64,000 nucleotides of DNA from Patagioenas fasciata. Its lineage: Eukaryota > Chordata > Aves > Columbiformes > Columbidae. This document shows positions 51,256-62,100 of this stretch, in pieces (within the stretch, counting starts at the first letter, position 1; each line of letters starts with the position of its first letter). A program made the position numbers and the translations under genes. Location: positions 147,869,104 through 147,933,103 of the forward strand of contig NC_092520.1 in the NCBI RefSeq assembly GCF_037038585.1. Direction: 5' to 3'. The notes beneath the pieces are model-generated. The model was given only the letters and a program-made list of their open reading frames with translations. It was not told the origin of the DNA and did no database searches.

Positions 51256-54190
51256 GATATTTCCTCCTTAGTCAACAGCAATTGACCTAAAGTGGTCAAG
51301 CCAGTATGGACTCAGTAATGACCAGCAGTCATCACAGCAAGAGTGGATATGGCCTGGTGTGATCCCAGAAGCTGATAATCACGAGGCATGAGTCCACTGT
51401 GTCCTAGCAATTCACACGTGGTGAGACAGCCTGAGAGCACTTCTAAAGGGGAAATGGTCTTTGTGGATACAAAGGCACACAGTTCAACTGCATATTCACT
51501 TAAAAACTGCCAGGCTATTGAAAATCCAAACAGTGGGAGCTGAAGCTAGAAAACAAGCTTTTATATCCTTTCATATGCAGAAAAAGTAGTTTTCCACTGA
51601 AAGAACACATTGGAGAAAATGCCATGATTCCTAGTCTGAATTCACATATTGGACTAAACTCCTTAATACAAAAGTGAAGAAATTTTTTTTTTATCAATAA
51701 CTTGACCCCAACAACAAAAGATATGTCTGAATCTGGTTTAGGACAAAACTGTCAGCATACCTCACAGGAAGAATCATTCGTCTCCTAGTGAAACTCATCG
51801 CATAGTACTTAGGCTGATAAAAACTATTCTGTTGATGAATTAAAGTTTATATCCATGCTACTTACTGAAGAACAGGATTTAGATGGTGATCCATATGATA
51901 AACAGTGATACTACTTACTGTGACTGGTATTTTCTGTATACCTGAAAGCATTCTTAGAAGTACTAGAACAGCTAAGAGAGGTACCAGCTGTGTACCTGTC
52001 TACAGACATCTACCTGAACATCTCAGTCTTTGTTTTGTTTTTTAAAATTACTAATGTAGTGTATATCTGTTTGCGATTTTCTGTATCTATTTACTTATCA
52101 ATACTATCAATAGTAATACTAATAAGGTGGTACAATCTTCACTGAAATGAAGATCTTGTGTGCAAAGGTGAAGGATGTAAGAATGTACCAAAGTCTCACT
52201 ACATAAGTAAACATAAATAAACAAGTAGGGTTGCAATTTATATGTGAAATTTTGACTCCATTATAATCAATGTCAAAACTGCTAGTAACTTCAGAGACGA
52301 AATATTTCACTCATGTACTGCATGATTTATTCAAGGGCACAACAATATTCTGTAGAAAGGTCTAGAAATGCTAAGAGCTTGGGTCTCAGCCTTTAAATAC
52401 AGTGCTTACTTCATTAAAACCAATTTCTGTTTAAGACCCTTCCTTCATCCGTCTATACATGCATCTCCTGTTAGCTTCTGCTGGAGCTCTGAATATGTCT
52501 CAAAGATAAACAGACTGCTTAATTATTAGTTGGTGGTGCATGACAGAATTTTGGGAACAGAACTGTAAATGTCACATGAACAGTAAATATGTTCATATTT
52601 TGAAGTCTGGAAGTAGGCATCAGTTGCCTTCACTGTAATGAAAATATGTATATACCTTATCATTGCTCACAAGCCTATTTTCATGAGATAACTGTAGAGA
52701 TTTAGGTCCCTATGAGGCTGAAATGAGCCTTCAAATAGTACTACACAGTTCTATGCCCTGACTAGTTATAGTCTAAACATTCTAGGATTTGTCAGAACAT
52801 TTTGCAGAAATAACACAGAGTTTTGACAATGCTAGTCTCAGGAAATGCATTGAGCGGGGAATGATTTCTTTAGTAGCATCTGATACTTCTGAAAATGTCT
52901 GCTGTGTCTGTGAAAAAGCTTTATGGAACAGAATTTCTGTTGATGTTACAGTTTGTATACAACAGTCTATTCCTTTCCTAAGATTTTGAAACATACATGT
53001 GTATGACTTCATATGTATAAACATGTAAGCCTTCAAAATGCCAAAAGGCTGATTTTTAGAAGTATCATCTCGTGTTTTTTACAAGTAGCTATACTATATA
53101 AAGTACAGAATTTCAGAATCAAAACTGGAATAAACATTTCTGTATTATTTCATAATTTACAGTTATTGATGGCTATAAAGTTTTCCAATGTTAAACTTTG
53201 CAGGTTTTTGAAAAGTGCTTAATTTTTAGGTAACAGATAAAAATTTCAAAATCTGGAGGGGAAAAAAAAGAAAAAAGCACAGCAGTGCACAACTTAACTT
53301 CTCGTGCTTATGAAACCAAGACACCCTAGCAGCAGATTACAGGCAGTGCCGTTTAGCAAATGGCTAGCAGACTTCCTTTCAGCTATGCCTAATTAGAATT
53401 GAGTATTGAAAGACATACATATGCCATCTAAGTAGAAGCATTTTGCTTCACAAATATAAAAATGTATCAGAATTTCAGTAAGTATATGAACAAATTAACA
53501 GCTTAAGTCTTGTTCGGCTGTGCAGCCAATAACTGAAACAACCACCAGCAGCATATGCTGTACCGATTTTTAGAAGTATTTGCAAGTACGCCCAGTACCT
53601 CGAACTTTTATATCTATTAAAAAAAAAATAAAAATAAAAAAAACAATTTTACAGAACTTCTTGAGGAAATAGACCGGACAACCCTAGGGCTAGTCTAACT
53701 CCCTTACAAGTTAGAGAAATAGCCAAAGTCAACTATTCCATAACTCTGCTGCTGAAAAGTGTAGTGGAGATGGTGATTTGGTTAATGAAGTTATCTGACG
53801 TTGCCCGGTAGACCGTATCGAACACTAACTGCCCAGGTCACCTAAGAAACAGCGTTTCGGGAAAAACGACCAGAGTGTTGGGGTCTAACCTCTGCTTCGT
53901 TCTGCCGACACGACGAGCGACCGACAAGCTCCGCATGGAGCGCGCCGCTGCTATCGGGGGTCCTGGCATGGGAAGGGGGCAGGACTCGGCCCGCCGGCAC
54001 CAGCGCAACACCCGCACCGCTCCGCTCGTCGCTGCGCAGCCCCTGACCAAGGTCGCCGGCTGCCCGTCTCCCCAGGAGCCGTCCCGGCCGCCGCCGCTTT
54101 CCGCCCAGCCGTGGGGCGGGGGAAGGAAAAGTTTCCCCGGGGGATGCGAGGAGCCCCCCCCCGCTACCTGCCCCCCTGCGCTGGGCTGCC

Positions 54191-54195
54191 ATTGG
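54191..54195 (-). promoter_or_regulatory. Inverted CCAAT box
   Basis: ATTGG on the plus strand gives GGCCAATGG on the minus strand, a good match to the NF-Y site. It lies about 300 bases upstream of the inferred start codon. Binding is inferred. Confidence 0.55.
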
Positions 54196-54251
54196 CCGAG
54201 CCGCCTACCGAAGCCCGCTAGGCACAAAAGGCGTTGCTAAGTGGATGCTTA

Positions 54252-54328
54252 TTCCCCCCCCCGCTTTGTATTTTTTCCCTCTCCCCCCCCCCCCCCTTTT
54301 TTTTTGTCTCTCCCTTCCCCCCCTTCAC
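54252..54328 (+). repeat. Polypyrimidine tract (C and T runs)
   Basis: The tract consists almost wholly of C and T, with runs of nine and fourteen C and a run of nine T. A strand with this composition can form triplex (H-DNA) or i-motif structures, and the complementary strand has G-runs. It sits in the promoter/5' UTR region and is prone to sequencing and assembly error, so exact run lengths are uncertain. Confidence 0.85.
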
Positions 54329-54339
54329 TACTTCTTCGG

Positions 54340-54492
54340 ATGAGAGCGCGGGTTCACTCGCGTCGCGCCCGCCGCTCCGCTCCCGCCGCCGCCGCTCCGC
54401 CCCGCTCCGCTCCCCGCGGGAGGCTGCGCGGGTCGGGTGCGGAGCCGTCCCGCGCCGGGCATGGCTTAGCGGGCGGTCGGGACAGAAGATGA
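54340..54492 (+). CDS. Possible 50-codon upstream ORF
   Basis: An ATG at 54340 opens 50 codons that stop at TGA 54490-54492, overlapping the main start as ATGA (54489-54492). The predicted peptide starts MRARVHSRRARR, is very rich in Arg, Ala and Pro, and is probably a composition product. It matters only if transcription starts upstream of 54340; it would then be expected to reduce or shape initiation at the main ATG. A functional peptide is not claimed. Confidence 0.35.
   Translation: MRARVHSRRARRSAPAAAAPPRSAPRGRLRGSGAEPSRAGHGLAGGRDRR
54461..54469 (+). CDS. Possible two-codon uORF (Met-Ala-stop)
   Basis: ATGGCTTAG lies 20 bases before the main ATG in a favourable context (GGGC ATG G). Minimal uORFs of this kind can stall or divert scanning ribosomes. 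Being close to the start codon it is likely to be included in the mRNA leader. Confidence 0.45.
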   Translation: MA

Positions 54493-54639
54493 GTTTCCCC
54501 GCGGAGGACGGCGTGGGCAGCCTCTGCCACAAAGCGCTACAGATCATCTCGGAACTATGCCTGGGCGGACAGGTGGAGAGGGAGAAGTGCGCCGGCATCT
54601 TCCCCCTGGAGACCGCCCGTCAGGGCATCGGTGGCACAG
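54489..54639 (+). CDS. First coding exon of an unidentified gene (partial)
   Basis: The ATG at 54489 (AAGATGA, A at -3) is the first ATG in its frame. It opens a 50-codon peptide, MSFPAEDGVG..., with a likely amphipathic helix at residues 11-25 (SLCHKALQIISELCL), cysteines at 13, 24 and 34, and acidic/basic residues at 30-33. After residue 50 (GIGGT) the reading frame turns into low-complexity Pro/Arg/Gly/Thr sequence. Exactly there a candidate donor ACAG|GTACCC occurs at 54639/54640, leaving phase 1. The donor is weak at +4 to +6. The exon sits at the centre of the CpG island behind a promoter-like region, so it is a credible real exon. I do not recognise the family and give no symbol. The remaining exons must lie beyond 64000, or in parts of the intron I could not identify. 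Confidence 0.68.
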
Positions 54640-56261
54640 GTACCCGTACCGGCCCCACCGCCCCCGGTCCCGACCGCTGCCGCGCTCGTCCTGCCGCCAC
54701 CGTGGGGCGGACAGCGCCGGCGTGGGCGGCCGAAGAGCGCAACTTTTTCCTTTGCTTTCCCTGCGTGTGGAGGGGGCGGAGGGGGGGGGGCAGGCACACA
54801 GCTCGCTTTAAAATCGTCTCCCTTTCGGAGCCCGCAAAGACTCCCGCGACCGGGAAGCAAGGAGGGAAGCACCGGGACCGCTGAGCCGCCGCCACGGGGT
54901 GACCCCCAAGGCTGGGGTGGGGACCATCGCCCTGGAGGCGAAGGGGGAGACGTGGGGCCTCGGGCAGGGGTGCAGGCGGGTGGACGGGGATCACTGAGAG
55001 GCTCCGAGGGGAGAGAAATCGCCTCCGACGTGCGATCCCCGCCGTCGGCTGGAGCCGCGCCACCAGAGACGGCCCCTTGCCCCTCGCAGCTCGCTCGTTT
55101 GCCTCCCGCAGCTGCCCTTCAGCACTGTTTTCCCCGCGGTGGGAGTTTCCCTTTATGCAAAGCTCGGACCCACTCAGTTGCATGTGTTTGCGGGGCCGTC
55201 TGTGCGGGGAGCGGCGGAGAGGGCTGCGTTTGCTGCTCTTGTCACGGGTGGGCAACATTTCCGTGCGACGGGCGCGCCGCGCGTGGTTTGCGCCTGGTCA
55301 CTCTCTTCTCCCCAGCCGTCGTTCTGTGTTTGGCGTGTGGCGCGGACGGCCCCGAGCACAGGGCTGGCGGCGCCTTGTGGGGAGGTGCGGCGGGGAGCGG
55401 TGGGCGAGGCGGCCGGGCGGCCCCGCGGGGGCCGGCGAGGCCGGCGGAGGGGATGACGGGCAGATGCCGCCACAGCTCGGGGCGCAGCCCGGTCTCGGGG
55501 CACAGCCAAGTCATGGCTTAGAGCATGCGTGCGATGAAACTTGACAGAGCCCCCGTGGCCCTTTCTGAGCGGGGTTTGAGATATTTTACATCCTCTCCGT
55601 TAATCGCTGAGGACGGCAGGAGAGCTTTCTGACAGCCGGTGGGAACCTGTGGAGTCAGGGCAGCCCTCTGGTCCGGTCCAGCACTCGTTCAGGAAAACTG
55701 AGGTGGAGAGAGGGAGGAGGGAATTCAGGTTAATTTAAATATTCCGAAGACAGAAAGAATTGGCCGGGTCCAAACCATGATTTGGCTTCCTAACGGTGGT
55801 ATATTTGATCACCGATTTCTGGATTGGCAGGATCTTAAGGGATCGGCTCTGCCTTTTTGCGTTACTCTGTGTAATACACTCTGGACCCCTTGCTTTCCAT
55901 AGTACTTGTTTTTAGGACAGGGCCAGAAAATTAGTCCAAGGTCTGTGCTTAATTTCTTCCAATATGGATTGGTAACCTGTCTGTCCATAAATGCAAATAG
56001 ACAGCTTGCATTGTGGTCAGCAAATAACAAGCGTACAGTGCAAATTAAATAAATTAACACCAAGTCATGAAAAGCAGCAGGTCCTCAGCATGTACTCCAG
56101 CTGCCGCCACCGCAGCTGTTACTTTTTGTTGTTTCTCACTGCCCACAGATTTTACTGGAAATTCCAGGGTATTTGTAGCACATCAGAACAAATAACTGTT
56201 GTCTGAAAGAGTAGCAATTCTTCTTTCAGACTCCGGTACCTTCACGGTTATCCCAGGGCTT

Positions 56262-56372
56262 TGCGCTTGAGGCGGGCGCGTCCCAGAGCGGCAGCGCGGG
56301 ATAGCGGGGGGGCGCTTCTTACCCCGCCAGCCCCGCGGCCGGGGCAGCAGGGTTCGGGGATGGCCGGGGGCC
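56262..56372. other. Small CpG-rich patch in the inferred intron
   Basis: About 110 bases with dense CpG and G/C runs stand in AT-rich sequence 0.7 kb beyond the main CpG island. On the minus strand it contains GGGGTAAGAAG at 56315-56325, a good splice-donor match, inside a reading frame spanning 56183-56491. It may be a minor antisense or alternative promoter/exon, a conserved regulatory patch, or nothing. Confidence 0.45.
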
Positions 56373-59095
56373 CTAGCGTACTTCCACCAGCACGGATCTT
56401 GGAGTTGTTGTGCTTTGTAATCCAAACGACCGAGTGTATTCAGGTTGCACACTGTGTTAGTTCTTTTGGTCCGAATCGTAGAAGGTTGCATGAGAATAAA
56501 ACCATCTCACAGAGCCTGGGAAATTTGCCTCTGAAAATAATAGTTTCTCTATATTACCTTTAGAGAGTACTGCACAGGGAGCCAGTATTTAGGTGTCATA
56601 TAAAAACAAAGTGGATATAGTAACAGGTGGGATGTGAAGGATGCAAAGATGTCCCACGAGGTAAATCAAGGTTTGCTGTTTGTGAAGTCTGAATCTTCAA
56701 CATTTGCCTTGATATTGCACTGTGTACAGTAACAGGATCTTCTTTTCAGACATTTCTTCAAAGTCAACCATCTTCCCTTTTTTTCATTTGTAAACCCTGA
56801 CTAATTTGCAAATGTTGGTTTAGAAAAAACCTGATCATTAACAGACCAGGGGCTTCAACCACTGGGTCCCACATCTCAGCTGAGTTCCTAAATCTCACCT
56901 CTTCCTCTGTAAAAGGAAACTACTATTAGATGATCAGTGTCAACTTTATTGGCACACAAATTAAGCATTAATACTGCCAGTGAGCATATATTAACACTTT
57001 CTGGTTCCAGACAAGGAGCAGATACACTGTCACTGATAACTGACAACCTTTTAATATGTGAACACTTGGATAGACAAGACATAAATATCAGTCACATGAA
57101 TTTTATGAACTGTAAGATTGTAAACAGTGTCTATGCTGAGACAAATGTGGTCATTGAAAGGTGAAGCATCCCATCTCTTCTGCTCTTTAAATGCACAAAG
57201 AGTTTATTATCATCACTATGGATAAAGTTAATGTTGTCCACAGTGTTGAACATCCATAGTTCCTGTTCATTAAAAGTAGAAACATTAAGTGTTCTCCATC
57301 ATCATTCTGAGTGGGAGCCATAAAAATTTATATTTTCTTGAAACATCTGTGGCTCATAAATAGGGCGATAGCATTTGGTGTGAGAGTCCTTATCATGTCA
57401 CCATATCCTTCTGTGGCTGAGTAAATTCTGCACAGTTCTAGCGTCATGTGGCTGCAGCTGTAATGTAGAGAGGAGGAATGGCTAATTTAGCCCTGTCGGT
57501 TTTGCTGTATCTCCCAAATGATGATGCGGGAAGCACTTTCCCAGCATATGCCCACAGTGGGTGACATACCATCATGGAACCAGTTCAGTTACTTGCTCCA
57601 TGGGGCTTCAGCTATAGCAGTGTATTGGGAATTAGCTGCTTCAACAAGCACTGAAGTGTGTGGAGAGGGAACTACTACAGTAAGAGTAAGAAGATATCTG
57701 AGTTGTGAGAAGGACTTCTAGAAGATGTGGAGAAGATAAAAGATTGTGAGAGGTTTATTACAGAATAATGCTTTATTTTTGGATGTCGTTATGTTACAGA
57801 ATCACAAGTAAAATTTCTGTGAAAATCTAAGAAGTAAGTAGTCCAGGAGGTAGTATAAAGAAGACAGAAAATAATAGTTGGCCATAAATGGATAGCATTT
57901 TCTCTCTTCAAATGGTGGGTTTATTCAATTTTCCACATCTCAAAAAGAACATGCCTAAAAGTGTCACCAAGGTAGCATAAGTAAAAATCGTTAATGGGAT
58001 TTCATTGGAGGAAAGAAGTCTAAAAGATGAGGAGATTCATGTTTGGAAAGCAAAGAACAGTGCAAGAAACACTTCATGAAGTAAAAGAATATATGATGAA
58101 AAGGAAAGTAGACCTTTTCTGTTTAATAAAATAATAGATATCAAATAAAATAATAGAATAAAAACATGCTTTGGAAGTCAAAAACATTAAAAAAGGCAGC
58201 TGGAACTGTTGTGATATGGTTATGTTGGTGGGTGTGACAATTGCTTTTTGTTCAGCTAGTCCATGAAAAACAGCCAGGCTCCTCACAGGAATCAGCTACT
58301 TGAGACAAAAGATGCACCACCCAATCACAGACTCAAAGCAAAATATGAGACAATATTAACCTGCTGACCCAAGAAGGTTTATTGGCAAGCAGAAAGGCTG
58401 GGTACTGATTTTTTTTGATAGCATAGTTGTCTATGTATGACAAAGAAGAATAACAGGCATTACAGAATCAAACACAAAGAAGAGAGAGCCAGAGACACAA
58501 TCAGAACAAAAAAAAAAAATTATGAGTATGGGTTTGGTAAGGCAGAGTACAACAAAATGAAGCAACAAAGCAGAAAGGAGAGCTATTCAGGTTTGCTGCT
58601 AACAATAAAAAATAACCACCATGTGTTTGATTCTTCTTATTCTCAGAGAACGTTAGTTGGACATTATTTATGGTCAAACAGAATAACAACAAATAAATGC
58701 CTGATTCTTCAGTAGTTTCCTTTCAGTGACACCACCACCACCTTAAGACCCTCAATTAACACTCACTGCTTGGGTCAAGAAGGGGTAATCATATTTAGTG
58801 TAGTGGAAAATTAATCTATGGAACTCGCAGCAAAGAATCTTAGTGAGATAAATTGTTTTGTAAATTTCTAAGAGCTTAAGACAATTAGTGGAGATACGAC
58901 ATCTGCTGTTATATTTTCTGCCCTGGTAATTACAAGGACTATTAATTCTCTCATCTCAGCGGAATGCTGAAGAAAAAAAAATTAGGAAGCTATTTACATT
59001 TATGGCACCTTTATATAGTTATGCGACTCTGTGAGCTTTATTCTGGAGGGTTTAACTCTTTTTTTTCTTCAAAATGCTGAATTAGTTGTGCAACT

Positions 59096-59121
59096 GTTTT
59101 GTTTGTTTGTTTGTTTGTTTT
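59096..59121 (+). repeat. (TTTG)n microsatellite
   Basis: About five to six TTTG units occur in a row. It is a simple repeat in the inferred intron. Confidence 0.88.
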
Positions 59122-62100
59122 ACACCTCCTTTATTTCTAGTAGATTTGAGCAAAATGATTAAGATATTTGTCAAATAATAGGATCAGTTCAGGTGGAAAA
59201 TGAATGGGAGCTCAATGGGCAGTATTGCACCTAACAAAATTTATCTCTAATCCAAGTAAATGATTTTCTAGAAGTGTCCGAAATTTATCTATGCAGATTG
59301 GTTATACCTGTATTTTGGTCGAGGTTATCTGATTAATAAAGGACTCTAATTCATTTTTGGCAGTTAAGCATCCCTCCTCATTTTCAGTGGAACCAAGCAC
59401 ATCAAAGTCCCAGTTGGGAGTATTTCTGAAGGTTAAGCCAATTGCATAATGTAATGAGAGAAGCTTCAGCATCCTGCTCTAGGGACACATACTTAAAATT
59501 CTTTGTATGTCCCCTGCACTTTCAGCTGGTGGGCACTTTCAGCTATCTTTGCTCTTTTTTTGAGGTCTGCTGGTCCTGCAGAACTTCACTATCTCATTAT
59601 CAGTTCTCATGGGGAACTGATGTTTATAACAGAGCTGGGAACTCAGTTGCGTTCCTGCCAGGAGGGCATATTTTAGCTCTCTAGAGTGACAAGAGAGTTC
59701 TAGAAAATGATGTTCTCTTTTTGCTTGTCAGACAATGAATTATTTAAAGTTGACCATACAAAGGGCTTCAGCTTCTACAGGACTGTTTTATATTAATCTA
59801 TATATTTTACTCATTTTATTACCATAAAAGTTTAACCTAGCAAGTTTGTAACCCTACCCCTCATTGACAGTTTACCACAGAAGTGCAGAGGGAGTAAGAA
59901 AACGCTGGAGCATCCAGTACATGGCCATTCTGTAATACAGTCTCTCATTATTCCCTAAAGTGTAATGTCATGGGTTCTCCTGCTGTAGTTGACATTAGTC
60001 TCCCGTTGACTATCAGCTGCTTCCCTGACAGCTCTCAACCTCCTGATGGCAACTGATGGTTTACATTTAGCCTTGGTTCCTTTAAACAAACACACACACA
60101 TGCACAGAGTATAAACTGTAGGTATACTTACACTGCCTGGATACATTTAGGAAGGAGAAAGGACAGATTTACCCAGCCATATGCTTGAAAGTTCTTCTCA
60201 GCTGTGCCAAAGCAAGCATGAAGGGGACCAGAAATGGCTTGAAGGAATGTGAAAACATCAGTGTAGGACTGTCGTACAAGAAAGGAACATTTTTCTTCAT
60301 GAGAAAGTAACTGTTGTGTGAAACAATTGAACGTTCTGTTGCAGAAAAATATGATGGAAATTAAATAATAAACATCTGAACAGTTCACAGACTGATTGAA
60401 TTATTTATGATATAGCTCATCACCTGGTCAGAACAAAGTTATTACCAGAGAGAAATACAGGGTTCTTTTAGGGGGGAAAGTAACAGGTTACTGAAAAATA
60501 TGCTTTGCAAAGCCAGTGTTAACAAACTGTGAAAACAGGAAATGCACCTAATTCAACAGTGTAAAGGAAGAACAGAGGGGTAAACATAGCACAGAGACCA
60601 GATTTATTTACAGTAAATGTGAAGGCAGTCACAACAATGCAGAAGTGCTCAACATGTAGACAGCAGTGATACATAGTAAAAGCAAGAGTCTTATGAGATA
60701 ATTTTGCAAAGAAATACAGATGAAAAATACAGAAATGGTTACAGCAGTTGGAGGACAAATCTGTAATGATAAAGATAAAGAGACACTTTTTTACTAGGTC
60801 TCGTCATATCTGTGAAATGTTTGTTATATAATACTGGGTAAGAATAAACATAACCATGACAATTCAAAAATGACACTTGAGCTGTGTGAACCCAGTTACA
60901 GCCGTAGCATGCTTATGATTAATGGCAGTCCAGTGGGCTTATGATCTGTTTTCATTTTGTTTTCTTGTCTGGAAGAGGATAATGAGATTTTCTTGCAGAT
61001 GGTTACAGAGACATCCTCACAAGTGTGAGAGCAGCATGGGACCAAGCCCAAAGCTGTTTGTTTAATGGAAGGCAAGGCGGGCAGACATGGGTTGAGGTGG
61101 AAGTTACCTCCTATTGAAATTAAGTGAGAGCTGACAAGTAGGAAAGTGGGTAGGCCAGAAAAAACCTTGGAAGTGGAGCCAAATAATTTATATGTGGTGT
61201 GTTAAAGAGGAGAGGCCAATGTTCAGTGCAACATCTTTTGCTTCCTACACTGCACGCAAAACATGATGGCCCAGTCAGGCAAAAGTTAGAGCTCCTTTAG
61301 CTACATACAACACAAAAATAATGTACTGAGACTCATGAATACAGAGCTGTTGTGGCAAATTCCTTCAAATTTCTAGATAACAGGAGGTTATGTGGTCTAG
61401 AAGAAGACTAATAAGCTTTTGGAAAATACCTGGCATCTGTTGTACATCACATAAGCTAAAGTCCCGTACCTGGAGTTTGAAGTGGTAAAAGAGGGCATTC
61501 CGTTTGTGGTTGGTCAGATATAGATTATCAGATGCATTAGTAAATAATATAACTTAGATAAAATGGTTTTGACAAGAGATTAACAATTTTATATTCTGTA
61601 ATCATGTCGTAAATCACAGTGATACCTAACTTCACTTGATCCCCTGACTCTCAGGAAACATGCTAACATAGAGCTCTCTTAGCACTAGAAGTGATATACC
61701 AGCCAGTAGGTGGCTGTTTTGAACAAATTCAGACATCAGACTGAATTAATAGCATAGGAGGGAACACATTCACAATTGAGCCATAGTCAAAAGATTGGAG
61801 GAAGAGCTTCAAAGTATGTTTCTCCCTGAGAACAGGAGAGGAGATCACACATACGCTTCTAAGTGAAAGGCTATTTTTTCCATATGAAATTTAAGTCAGG
61901 TGTTTTGACAGGATCAGGTTATGAGAGAGAATGCAAGACTCAGCACCTGAGGCACACTAAAGCATTATATCCCCATCTTAAAGCATTTGGATGAGACAAA
62001 GGTAGTAGTGGAAGATCTGCTAATGCTAAATAGAAATGAGCACCAGTGACTTTTTCTGTTCTTTAAATTTCCCCGAGGAAAACTGAACAGCAGAAATGAT

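Larger units (their letters stand above)
48701..53859. other. AT-rich non-coding stretch upstream of the CpG island
   Basis: No gene was seen. It contains long poly(A) tracts at 48921-48942 and 51239-51255. The reading frames are short and unconvincing, including the cysteine-containing frame at 52789-52989. Confidence 0.5.
54100..54488 (+). promoter_or_regulatory. TATA-less promoter and 5' UTR region
   Basis: This region directly precedes the start codon at 54489. It has a GC box GGGGCGGGG at 54113-54121, an inverted CCAAT box (CCATTGGCC, core 54191-54195) with a good NF-Y context, and a long polypyrimidine tract at 54252-54328. No TATA box is visible. The exact transcription start cannot be set from sequence; a start downstream of the CCAAT box, between about 54230 and 54440, would be typical. 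Where it lies decides whether the upstream ATGs at 54340 and 54461 are in the mRNA. Confidence 0.6.
53860..55530. other. CpG island
   Basis: Composition changes abruptly here from AT-rich to very GC-rich with dense CpG, for example CGCGCCGCTGC near 53940 and GGCGCGCCGCGCG near 55271, and falls back after about 55530. The span covers an apparent promoter, the first coding exon at 54489-54639 and the start of the following intron. Such islands mark promoters of broadly expressed or developmental vertebrate genes. The many long reading frames on both strands reflect lack of stop codons in GC-rich DNA, not separate genes. Boundaries are by eye. Confidence 0.93.

Noticed and set aside
52789-52989. 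A plus-strand frame with a CxxC-like segment (NVCCVCEKAL)
   Set aside because: A single short Cys pattern is not a zinc finger, and there are no flanking splice signals or family resemblance.
54620-55544. Several long overlapping open frames on both strands in the CpG island (up to nearly 300 codons)
   Set aside because: They occur in most frames at once, with low-complexity Gly/Arg/Pro/Ala translations, as expected in GC-rich DNA where stop codons are rare. Only the frame from 54489 has a protein-like segment ending at a donor.
56229-56270. Possible splice acceptor TTCTTCTTTCAG followed by an exon continuing from the 54639 donor
   Set aside because: In the phase required by the donor the frame meets a stop after about 13 codons, so it would make a poor second coding exon. 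A terminal exon is possible but unsupported.
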